A stretch of 64,000 nt of DNA from Selaginella moellendorffii (Eukaryota > Streptophyta > Lycopodiopsida > Selaginellales > Selaginellaceae), in NCBI RefSeq assembly GCF_000143415.4, contig NW_003314287.1, positions 1,123,160 to 1,187,159 on the forward strand. Direction: 5' to 3'. Both the position numbers and the translations under genes were made by a program. The notes beneath the pieces were generated by a model. That model did not search any database and was not told the DNA's origin. It saw only the letters and a list, made by a program, of their open reading frames with translations. This document shows, in pieces, positions 39,951 through 49,092 of this stretch. How positions within the stretch are numbered: the stretch's first letter is position 1; every line of letters starts with the position of its first letter.

Positions 39951-42065
39951 TCAGTTTTTTAGCTCGGGCTTTCGACTTTGGAGCCATGCCTTGGCTGCTT
40001 CTCCGCTAGCAATGAAGTATCCCCCTGGACGACGGTTTTCCTCGAACGGAGAATCCATGCCTTTCAACACTCCCCCCACGAACTCGCTCAGGCTGACGCT
40101 GTTGGTCGCTTCTTTCGCTCTTCCAGTCCCGGTTTCCACCATGAGATCCTCCGGGAACTCGTCGCCATTCTCCGCCGCAGTGGCTAAGCTCTCGATCCAA
40201 GCCTCCAGCGCGCACTCGGCGGCAGCGAACGAGAGAGTTCTCAAGTTGAGTTGCCACAACGACGGTAAGGTGGTGTGGAGCCCGTGATACAAACCAGCCG
40301 AGACTCCGCTGGAAAGTATCGCTCGAGCAGCGTTTCTGGATCCCAGAACGCAGCAAAAGTCTATCACCGCGTTGCACATCGGCCTCCTCGACGGAGCCGT
40401 GATCTCCCGCAGCAAAAACTCGGTGGTCTCGGAAGCGATGTCATCAAAGTCATCGTCTTCTTTGGCTAGAACTAGCAGCCGGGACAAAAGCTCGTGGAGC
40501 CGGGGCTTGATCTTCTTCACGCACTCGAGGACGCCGAGCCGGGTTTCGTCACTTATCTGCGACGAAGAGGCGCACGAGACGAGCATCCCGCTCATCCTCT
40601 CGTTCACAGAGCAGCCATTCGCGATCATCTCGTCAAAGATCCCGGGTATGCGATCGAAGTCCCCGGCCTGCTTGGAGGCCTTGATGAGCATCGTGTAGAA
40701 GGCCGCCTTTGGAAACACGGCCAAGTTCTTGAGCTTGTCAAACATGGCCCGGACCTCTGCCACCATGCCTTTGGTCGCGTAGACATTCATCAAAATCCCA
40801 TAAGTCATATGATCCGGCCACTGCTTCTCCCTCTCCATCTCCGCGATCAAGCTCTCAGCCCTCTGGATGTTGCCGCTCTCCACACACGACTTGAGCAGCG
40901 TGTTGTAGACGAGGACGTCGAGCTTCCATTTCTTCTGCTTGATGGTGTCGTAGACGTCCAGGGCCTTGTCGAGCGCGCCAACTTTGGTGTACATGTCGAT
41001 GAGGATGCTGAGAGTTATCTCCGACGGCTCCAGGCCATAGCTCGCCATCTCGTCAAACATCCCTTTGGCGAGCGTGACTTTCCCAGCTCGTCCTAGCGTT
41101 CCAATCAGAGTGTTGAAGAGAACCACGTTTGGCTTGATCTCGGCTTGTTCCATGTCTCGGAAGAGCCTCAAGATCGCCTGGTAATCCCCGACTCTCGAGT
41201 AGACGTTCGCGATCACTCCAAACGAGACCAAGTCGGGCTTCCAGTTGTTCTTTCGCATTGTCTGGTAGAGATCCATGGCCTCGGCCGTTCTTCCGGCCTT
41301 CCCGTAGAGGTCGATCATGGCACTGTACGTAACTCCGTCGAAAGAAACTCCGGTTTCACGAAGCCGGTGGAACCAGGCTATGGCGTCCTCGGCTTGATCG
41401 CAGCGCTTGGAACAGCTGACAAAGATGCTGAAAGTGTAGTTGTCCGGCATGATCCTCTCCTCGAGCATCTCCTTGAGAAGTTCTTCCGACAAGCTCCACT
41501 GTTCTCCGTCGCGTAGCAGCTTGAGCATCATGTTGTATGCGAAGACAGTGATCTCGCAAACGTCACGCCGGGACCTCGCCCACCGGAAGAAGTCGAGCGC
41601 CTCCTTCCAGTCTCTCATCCCACCCAAGACCGCCACCACGGTCCTGGAAGGAAGATGGCCCCCGCTCCACGACTCTAGAGCCGTGGCCAGATCTTTCCCA
41701 CGCGAGATACCATTTCGTATTGCCTGGAGAACAGCGTCTGCTCGGCCTATGTCCGGAGTCCACTTTGTGGAGCCGGGATTTTTCCTGGTGTCCCCTCGAA
41801 AGTCACTGCTCCTCGACTGTTGATGATACCAAGTCTTGGCAGATGGAGCCTCGGATTTCTTGGGGAAGTTTTCTCCTTCCACGACTGGTGCTGCATTGCT
41901 GCTGCTGCTGCTGCCGCCCTCGTCTACACTCCCCTGCGAGCTACTAGCGAGAATTCTAGGGCTCTTGGAAGCAATGGGCGAGAATGCAGCGGCGGCGGCG
42001 ATAGGCGTGTAGAGCACCCAAGCCATTTGGATGGCGCGATCGCTTCGAGCTCTGCGTGGAATCAA
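39951..42065 (-). CDS. SVR7: PPR-SMR chloroplast protein, SVR7/ATP4-like, intronless
   Basis: 704 aa from ATG 42065 (or Met14 at 42026), with a Ser/Ala-rich plastid presequence. The region VLQAIRNGISRGKDLATALE is followed by about ten P-type 35-aa PPRs (VTYSAMIDLYGKAGRTAEAM, VVLFNTLIGTLGRAGKVTLA). A C-terminal SMR domain follows (QLNLRTLSFAAAECALEAWI, GDEFPEDLMVETGTGRAKE) and the end block GGYFIASGEAAKAWLQSRKP. The SMR region and C-terminus match Arabidopsis SVR7 and maize ATP4 block by block. Those proteins promote translation or processing of plastid atp and other transcripts. The 3' end abuts the 74-aa gene by about 200 bp. A deleted duplicate lies at 34196-34545. Confidence 0.87.
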   Translation of the reverse strand: MIPRRARSDRAIQMAWVLYTPIAAAAAFSPIASKSPRILASSSQGSVDEGGSSSSSNAAPVVEGENFPKKSEAPSAKTWYHQQSRSSDFRGDTRKNPGSTKWTPDIGRADAVLQAIRNGISRGKDLATALESWSGGHLPSRTVVAVLGGMRDWKEALDFFRWARSRRDVCEITVFAYNMMLKLLRDGEQWSLSEELLKEMLEERIMPDNYTFSIFVSCSKRCDQAEDAIAWFHRLRETGVSFDGVTYSAMIDLYGKAGRTAEAMDLYQTMRKNNWKPDLVSFGVIANVYSRVGDYQAILRLFRDMEQAEIKPNVVLFNTLIGTLGRAGKVTLAKGMFDEMASYGLEPSEITLSILIDMYTKVGALDKALDVYDTIKQKKWKLDVLVYNTLLKSCVESGNIQRAESLIAEMEREKQWPDHMTYGILMNVYATKGMVAEVRAMFDKLKNLAVFPKAAFYTMLIKASKQAGDFDRIPGIFDEMIANGCSVNERMSGMLVSCASSSQISDETRLGVLECVKKIKPRLHELLSRLLVLAKEDDDFDDIASETTEFLLREITAPSRRPMCNAVIDFCCVLGSRNAARAILSSGVSAGLYHGLHTTLPSLWQLNLRTLSFAAAECALEAWIESLATAAENGDEFPEDLMVETGTGRAKEATNSVSLSEFVGGVLKGMDSPFEENRRPGGYFIASGEAAKAWLQSRKPELKN

Positions 42066-42269
42066 AACTCACCGCGCGCGCCTCCATGCATTCCCGGGAG
42101 CCCTAAAACTTAAAATCGTTTTTACATTCAGTTTACCGGGTGGCATTGTTCCATTATTATATAGCTTTCCACAACAAAGATGGATGACTCATTTGGATGA
42201 CTTTCCTGAGATGACTTTTGATTTTTCTTTCGAGGGGATAGATCTAGCATGAAACCAAACTTGTTACTC

Positions 42270-42345
42270 CAAATTTTGAAAAGCAGACTTCCACGCTTGA
42301 GGGCCCATTTCAACTCTCGGAAATGAGCCTCTCGGAGACTTCAAG
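42270..42345 (+). pseudogene. Fragment of the LRR part of the uL13-LRR gene (copy B)
   Basis: The read GGGCCCATTTCAACTCTCGG and GAAATGAGCCTCTCGGAG parallels 36725-36770 (GGGCCCCTTTGCACTGGCGG, GAAATGAGTCTTTCCGAG), encoding GPF-L-EMSLSE in both. Only ~75 bp remain. Confidence 0.7.
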
Positions 42346-42490
42346 CCGGTTGGTGGGCAGAGTTTTTAATTCTAACGAGAGAAAAAAAACGCCAACCATA
42401 CAATATGTGACTATGGCATTTAAAAAGCGGGTTTTTAGCAGGAGGAAAAAGTTACAGGATGCTCTACAGGTTTTTAAAAATGCACACCAC

Positions 42491-42916
42491 AGGTACGAAA
42501 TGCCAAAGTTGGTGACCAAGATTCACGGTATTATTAAGACAAGCATTGTGAATATGGTGGAAGGCACTTTCAGGCTCCCCAGCACATATGACAAGGTTCT
42601 TTGGCTGTGAGCTTGGGGCACAATCTAGTTTCAATGACAAAACCAGCACTTCTATTGTAGATAAAATGATAAGTCTTAAGTGTGTGCTGCATATGGATCT
42701 CCTCGTCAGTAGCAAGGTGATGAAGAAGTTTTATACTCAGAGCGACAACGTTGGGAAAGACAAGAGGGTTGCCAAAGTGTTTTTAAGGAGCCAAAGCAGC
42801 AAAAACAAAAACTAACAGAGATGATGATCATATTGAATGACAGATTGATGAATCTCTAGAAGAGCGTCTGAGAGAGCAACTTACTGCAGCTGCACATCTA
42901 TGATTCTTCCTTGATT
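42491..42916 (+). pseudogene. eIF5-like pseudogene, inverted relative to the copy at 37947
   Basis: Plus-strand homology starts at TACGAAATGCCAAAGTTGGT and includes GTGACCAAGATTCACGG, TTTGGCTGTGAGCTTGGGG, AAGTGTGTGCTGCATATGG and AAGAGGGTTGCCAAAGTG. The 3' flank (TCTATGATTCTTCCTTGATT) also matches. Internal deletions remove the GRGNG motif and both zinc-finger CxxC pairs, and frameshifts break the frame. Confidence 0.85.
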
Positions 42917-43533
42917 CGTAATGCTGACCTTCTAGATGTTATGTAACAAAGCAAAGAGATTTGTGCTGTGAGTCATTAGATTGTTAAAATTTCTAATGCT
43001 TTGTTTGAAGTGTTTTATCTTTCTCAATGCATTTGCAAGCCTAGTGACAGTTGTATGTTGCTGAACGACTTTGCAATTGTACTTGATTCTGGAGGAAAAA
43101 TCTTACGTCACAAAGCTCAAGTTTCTCATGCTCCATCTCCTTGCTTTCCAGGATATAATCAGCAAACCTCACCACATTATTCCATTCCACCAAGCTCCAC
43201 CGTTTATTCCTGGGCCACCTTCAAGCCATATTTCCCCAATTTCTCACATTCCTTTTGCTAGTTCACCACTATTTCATTTTCCGCCTTCTTGTCCTCCTGG
43301 CACCTGCTGGGCCTTTCCTGGTTCTCATTTCAGGCCAAAAGAACATTGTAAATCTGCTTACCGCGGAGAGTATTGTCGATGGGTTTATCCATTTCTTGTC
43401 TTCGTCTACAGCCGTTTGATCAGGTTGAGAATCTGAACACGACTATATCAATAATTTTATACTCGTCTCTCGAAACATGGACCTATGGACCATTCAAGTC
43501 CAAGAGGAAAAGTCGCTGCTTCCCTCCGTGTAG

Positions 43534-43894
43534 TCACTGTGCCGTAACTCTTTCAAAGCTAATCAAACTATTGCTCCGTCTCCAGAAGAAATAAAACTGT
43601 TGACCTGGTCCGATGAAGCTTCAACTTCAGTGCAACAGTGGATCAGCTGTGCCAAAACCAAACAGCATCCTGCTTGCAAGAAACAAGGTACAGAGCTATT
43701 TACCCTTTCCTTCTTTTCGCTTTGTCGTGGAGCATGCAAGATCAACGCAGGACAACAAAAATCTAGATTGGAGGGTTGGCGATTTTCGTACATTTGTGCT
43801 TGCTTTTTCAAGGAAGACAAGACAAAGCGATTTTGTTATGTATCGTGTTTTCAAAAGCAGCAGCAGTGCCCCGATTGAACAGCAACTTGCATAA
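43534..43894 (+). CDS. Possible gene remnant or small exon pair, unrecognised
   Basis: A GTGTAG acceptor precedes a frame encoding SLCRNSFKANQTIAPSPEEI and KLLTWSDEASTSVQQWISCA, with donor GTACAG after CKKQ. Downstream, one frame gives NLDWRVGDFRTFVLAFSRKT and stops at 43894; another reads straight through to 43878. A Pro/His/Phe-rich frame upstream (43130-43340) may be a further exon. I cannot join these convincingly or name a family. Confidence 0.25.
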
Positions 43895-44249
43895 TCTCGG
43901 CCCCAGAAAAATCCTCGAACAATACAGATTCTGCGTTCACTTAGCCCAGGAGCTACCATTCCCAAGTGATCTGGAGAGGCAACAATCTTGACCGCCATCG
44001 AAGTTTGTGGTCTCATGCCTCCAGCTGGTCGCTTATGACCCTATAAACATGTATATGTAAAAAGCATCTCTTGACATATTTAAAACGAAAGGGATGTAGT
44101 CTTGGCGGACTACAGGACTTTTAGCACTTCTTCCAGGTCAACACGATCTCTACGTAGTGGAGAAGAAGACATGAAAAAGACCGGGATCACATAATCAATC
44201 TCATCGAACTCTAAGTTTGATCATGCTCTCGAGAGTTTTTCTCCTAAGA

Positions 44250-45382
44250 TCACTGTAAGTAGCCCAGGACATCGAGCAAACCCTCTGATTCCAGCAAGGG
44301 CACCTCTAGAAAGTCTAGGTTAAGCAGGGCTTGATCTTGCATCAGCGCGCTCATCCCGTCGTCATCGCTGCTGTCCAAGGCGTCGAGATTGTCACTGTTG
44401 TAGCTGATGTTGTTACTGTTCAAGTCCTCGTCCGCTGCGAAGCCATAGCTCTCATGGCCCAAGTCTTCTTGGCGCCGATTATAGCGTTCTAGATTTTGAG
44501 CAAGATCGCTATAACTCATTGACATGAACTTTGGATCATCTTGTTGTTGTTGTTGTTGATGATGGTGATGCTGGTCAACTTGAACGGATCCGGGCTCTTG
44601 CAGATCCGCATTCACGACCTCGATGCTCCAGGAAGTGTGGGCACCAATGCCGGGCATGATCGAGAGACTGCTAGTAGACGATCCCTCGGAGTTGAGGCTG
44701 CAATCAGTTTCGGGCGACGGGAAGGCGGAGAAGGACGAGGTGAAAGATGTGTTGCGGCTGAAGAAGCTGGTGTGGGAATTGTGTGTGTTCTTGTGTGTTA
44801 CAGGCGATTTGATTGTCGACGAATTGTAGTGGAGTAGTGGCTTGTGGTTCTTGGGGTCGATCCCCATGCCCAAGAGCCTCTTGCTCAGGTGGAAGTTCCA
44901 GTAGTTTTTAATCTCGTTGTCGCTCCGGCCGGGAACTCGACCAGCAATGATGGACCATCTGCAAACGAATTCGATCATTGGTCAGACAAGAACTTGATGA
45001 TTGACTCATCATGATCAAGCTTTGTTTATACCTGTTGCCAAGAAGAGAGTGCAGCCTGATGATGAGATCTGTCTCGTCCTCGGAGAATTTGCCTCGCTTG
45101 ATATCCGGCCGCAAATAATTGAGCCATCTCAACCGGCAGCTCTTGCCGCATCTCAGCAATCCTATCGAAAGACAAAAGTTCAGTACTTTGGAATTGGATA
45201 GACACAGAAATCTCAGAAGTTCTTTTTGCGTTTGATTTACCAGCTGCTTTGGGGACTTTCCTCCAGTTGCCTTTGTCGCCCTGGCGCTTGATATACTCCG
45301 TGAGGAGCGCGTCCTCCTCGGGCGTCCATGGCCCCCTGTTGAAATACGCATTGCTGCAGCAAGTGCAAGGCCCTCTTCCCAT
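44250..45382 (-). CDS. R2R3-MYB transcription factor
   Basis: Three exons. Exon 1 from 45382 is [39 protein letters not shown] and RKVPKAA. Exon 2 begins [20 protein letters not shown], a perfect R2 signature. Exon 3 gives [20 protein letters not shown] and [20 protein letters not shown]. Both introns are at the canonical plant R2R3-MYB positions. The GIDPxxHKP motif after R3 is typical of the S4-like group of phenylpropanoid regulators, but no EAR repressor motif (LxLxL) is evident. The C-terminus is His/Gln-rich then acidic ([20 protein letters not shown]), more like an activator. The N-terminal PCTCC is unusual for the family. Confidence 0.93.
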
Positions 45383-46882
45383 ATCGATCTCCTCGCTCGA
45401 TCTTTTGGATCCAATTCGCAGATCTAGTGCGACTTTCTTTCCTTCACCTGATGATCTTGGCTAGATGCTTCTCTCCAGACATAGTAATGTCTTTTCGAGC
45501 TTATAGCACAAAGGATTCATACAAGACACATGAAGAGATCTTTAAGGACACTACGGGGGAGAGAAACAGGGTTCGCCTTTGAATGCACTTATACCCGGAG
45601 CTTGCATCCTCGTGGGAAACTGCCGACTCCCCAGCATCCTGGAAGTGACACTCATGGAAATTGCCCGGCTCTTGCCTATATGACCCGGCTTCTATACAAA
45701 TTCTCGGGTGTCGGTAAAGAAAACACGATCGGATTTTTTTAATCCACGTGTCGCAGGGTGGCATGGCATCAAATTGGAGCATCAATCATGCAGCAATACA
45801 TGGCTCACTGTTCACGAGAGGAAGAAGAAGGTCTTTCGCTGGGGAACTTGTCAGAGAAGCATAAAAAGGGAAGGCTCGATTTATTTTGCACGTCAAAGTC
45901 GCGATTGCCGGTGGTCATGAGACGTTTAGAGGTTTTAACAGAGGTTTGCCCGGTCAGTGTTGGCATGCTCTTTGTCCATATGACCAGATTTTTCTCGCAA
46001 TTTTCCCATCACGTGGACACGAGGAAAACTTGACGGAAATTGATAATTTAGGTCATTGACAAATCGACAAAAGAGAAGCGAATTCAAAAAGGATCGAGTG
46101 GAATATTCTGTTCTTGGCGGGCGTTTTTGTTTTCTATCAGACGCACTTGGACGTTTGCTAAATGCAATTTTTTCTTCCCTTAGCCACGGCTCGTCAAAGA
46201 TTCCAAGATTCCAGGAATTGACCGAGCGCCAAAACGTCTGCACGAGTTTATGAACACTCGTGATGATGACGTGTCAAAATACACCTTCCGAACGACGTAA
46301 CACCACCCGATTCTTCTTTCTCGGCTCGAATTGGACGTGAGGTTGATCAATCAGGTTTTTCTTTTCAGCAGAAAGAAAAAATCACTAACACCTCACATGT
46401 GAGATAAGCTGATCGTCAGCACCCCCATGCTCCATAAACTTTAGGGTACTCTTCCCTTCGGATAGCAATGTGCACATCATTGCAGAGACAGACATTCTTA
46501 GCCTCCACAAAGGCGGCATTGAGATATTCATGGATTAGCTGCCGATTAAGAATTCTGGCTGTCGCCTGTTAGGCGGTAGAGAGCGCGCAGTGCTAGCCTT
46601 GAATCTCTCCTCTCTAATAGAGACCTCTATCCTCCTTTTGTGCCCGATCATGGGCCTTGGAAATACAATTGGATGTGTCCTGGAGCCTGGAGGGAGCTGC
46701 AAATCCGTGGTAGTGACAGAGAGAGTGTTGCCACGATCCACCCGAGAAGTTAAACGCACTTTCAATCCAGTGGCAACTCCAACTCCCCAGTTTTCGGAAG
46801 GTATATTCTGACACGTCATCGTCCTACGTGGTCCCACGTGGCACATGAACTTTGGAACCTCCATGATACGATCTTCCCGCCG
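45383..46882. other. Intergenic: MYB promoter and SPARK-RLK 3' flank
   Basis: 1.5 kb with only short, unconvincing frames. No RNA gene, repeat or transposon terminus was recognised. Confidence 0.4.
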
Positions 46883-48817
46883 TCACCATCCCGCCGTGGC
46901 GTACCTGGGCCGATCTGGGAGCGAGCTAGGCAGCTCCATATCTCCCTGGAGCATCGCGAGCGCGTGGCCAATCCCGATCCTCACGCCCACCAGCGGGTGA
47001 GCGCACAGCAGCGCCACCACCACGAACCTCTCCATGACGCTCCACGGCCCCGCGTTTCTCACCCTCTCGTCCACCACCTCGATGCTCTGGCCGCGCCGGA
47101 CCAGCTCCCACGCCCAGTCCGCTACGTGAACCTGTTCGTCCCTGGCGCTGGCAACTTCTCCCTCCAGTTTTTCTCGCGAGCTTCTCGCCTCGGGAGCGTG
47201 AAACATCGGCCTTCGCCCGCTGAGCAGCAGCAGCATCACCATCCCGAACCCGTAAACGTCCGACTTTGGCGTCAGGTGGCCGTAGAGGGCGTACTCCGGT
47301 GCCACGAAGAATGGCGTCCCGGCCACCGAGGTGGCGCTTTTCTGTGGTGGTGTGTCTGCTGGGGCCGGGACTACGGCCGCTGGTACCGCTTTCACCAGGC
47401 CAAAGTCGGCCAGCCGCGCGTTGAGGCCCGAGTCGAGTAGGATGTTGCTCGGTTTTATGTCCCGGTGGATGACCCCTGGCTGCAGCTCGTTGTGGAGGTA
47501 ATTGATCGCGATGGCAATGTCCACGGCGACCTTCCTTCGCAGCGGCCAAGACAAGAACCTGCTGCCAAAGAGCGCGTTGTCGAGGTTGCCGTTTGGCATG
47601 TAGTCGTAGACGACCATGATCCTGCTCTGCTGGTTCAGGAGCAGCCCCTGCTTCGCGTCGGAGATCGCACAGCCCCGCAGCTGCACCAGCGTTTTGTGCT
47701 TAAAGCTGTTGACGAGTTTCATCTGCTCCAGGAATTTCTTCTCGTCGTCGTCGTAAAAGTCGTGCAGGCAGCTCTGTTTCATGACCTTGACGGCAACCTC
47801 GCCTCGTCTCCGGAGAACACCCCTGTATACTCGGCCAGAGGCTCCCTCCCCGACCAACTTACTGTGCGAGAAATTGTTGGTAGCCGCTTTCAGATCCTTC
47901 GCCTTGAAAACCACCAGCCCGGTATTTGGCAAAAGGTTTGCGAGCTTCAAACCGTTGCTGGCGGTGTAGGTTGGTCCGAGCTCTGATAAAAGAACGTCCT
48001 CCATTGCCCTGTTCTTGGTGTACAACTTCCAAATGATGCCACCTATAACGACCAGGAAAACCACGCTTGCTCCAGTAAGCACCACCGGCAAGACTATTCT
48101 CAAACTGCGGCTTGAAGAGCCGCCTGTGGCAAGCGTGCCGGCGATGTTTATCCCCAGCAAGCACTCCACTGTCGAAGGTTCCGATGGACCTCGATCGTTT
48201 ATCACCCCTGCTGCGTAAAGGACTGTGAAGTACAGGCACTCCAGTCGACCCGGAGAAATGCTGTTCAGCGTCCTCACCACCTCTTCCGCATCGGCTACGC
48301 AGCTCTGGCAAGCAGCACCACTGGATAAATCCCCAGCGCACGAAATGTCCATGGGAGTCTGTCCCACTACTCTGTCCCAGTCGGCCGTCGTAGTTATCCC
48401 AGCACAGAGATCCGGACTTTGAATGAAGCGCGATGGACTTTCATATGGGACTGGGAAGCAGGTGCTCACGAAGTTCTGCTGCACATTGTTTATCGTAAGG
48501 TTGGATTGGAAGTCGGCTAAGCAGGCAGTTGCGGTGGCGTTGTCCCTGAACTCAAATCCACCTGTAGTCTTGAGATTCTCGGCTAGAGCGATACCCAATG
48601 AGTTGAGCAGAGCGGAGCAGCAGACGGTCACGTTGGTCTGGAGGTTGGTCTGATCGCACGAACGCAGAGTCGACGGGAATTTGCTGAGATAGTCGAATCC
48701 CACGGGGCAAGAGGCCTGAGCTGCAGCAGCAGCTATAAACATCGTCGCTGTCACCATAACTAAGGCCGCTACTGGTTGAAAGAACTTACATGCTCGACGA
48801 TTCCTTCTCGACGCCAT
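46883..48817 (-). CDS. SPARK-domain receptor-like kinase, intronless
   Basis: ATG 48817 (MASRRNRRACKFFQ) is preferred over the upstream in-frame ATG at 48907 because it sits directly before the signal peptide (VAALVMVTATMFIAAAAA). The ectodomain is Cys-rich and begins CPVGFDYLSKFPSTLRSC, typical of SPARK domains, continuing CCSALLNSLGIALAENL and CQSCVADAEEVVRTLNS. One transmembrane helix (IVLPVVLTGASVVFLVVIGG) follows. The kinase has VGEGASGRVYRG, VAVKVM, an RD-type loop HRDIKPSNILLD, ADFGLVK, APEYALYGHLTPKSDVYGFG and an intact C-lobe. Related to Arabidopsis At1g11050-type kinases and the ARK/SPARK kinases of mycorrhizal plants. Ligand unknown. Confidence 0.9.
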   Translation of the reverse strand: MASRRNRRACKFFQPVAALVMVTATMFIAAAAAQASCPVGFDYLSKFPSTLRSCDQTNLQTNVTVCCSALLNSLGIALAENLKTTGGFEFRDNATATACLADFQSNLTINNVQQNFVSTCFPVPYESPSRFIQSPDLCAGITTTADWDRVVGQTPMDISCAGDLSSGAACQSCVADAEEVVRTLNSISPGRLECLYFTVLYAAGVINDRGPSEPSTVECLLGINIAGTLATGGSSSRSLRIVLPVVLTGASVVFLVVIGGIIWKLYTKNRAMEDVLLSELGPTYTASNGLKLANLLPNTGLVVFKAKDLKAATNNFSHSKLVGEGASGRVYRGVLRRRGEVAVKVMKQSCLHDFYDDDEKKFLEQMKLVNSFKHKTLVQLRGCAISDAKQGLLLNQQSRIMVVYDYMPNGNLDNALFGSRFLSWPLRRKVAVDIAIAINYLHNELQPGVIHRDIKPSNILLDSGLNARLADFGLVKAVPAAVVPAPADTPPQKSATSVAGTPFFVAPEYALYGHLTPKSDVYGFGMVMLLLLSGRRPMFHAPEARSSREKLEGEVASARDEQVHVADWAWELVRRGQSIEVVDERVRNAGPWSVMERFVVVALLCAHPLVGVRIGIGHALAMLQGDMELPSSLPDRPRYATAGW

Positions 48818-49092
48818 CACCAGGCAAACACAGCAGCAAGAATATGCTTGTATATGCTCGCTGCCTAGTTGAATAGAGAGGTGAGAAAGACGTATCCAAG
48901 GGAACAAAATAGCTCACCAAGTTTGAATAAAAAAACTCGGCTTGCGTAAATTACAAACAAAACTCCACGAGCTTTTGGTGATTCGCCATCCAAACACGAA
49001 AGCGACGCTCCACAGTGCGCGTCCTGCCAAGAAAGCAGAAAGTAGATTGAGTTCACGTTTCAAAAACGATCGTTTTGGAACTCACCAAATTG

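Noticed and set aside
48818-48907. Upstream in-frame ATG for the SPARK kinase
   Set aside because: Starting there would bury the signal peptide about 45 residues in; the ATG at 48817 gives a normal secretory N-terminus.
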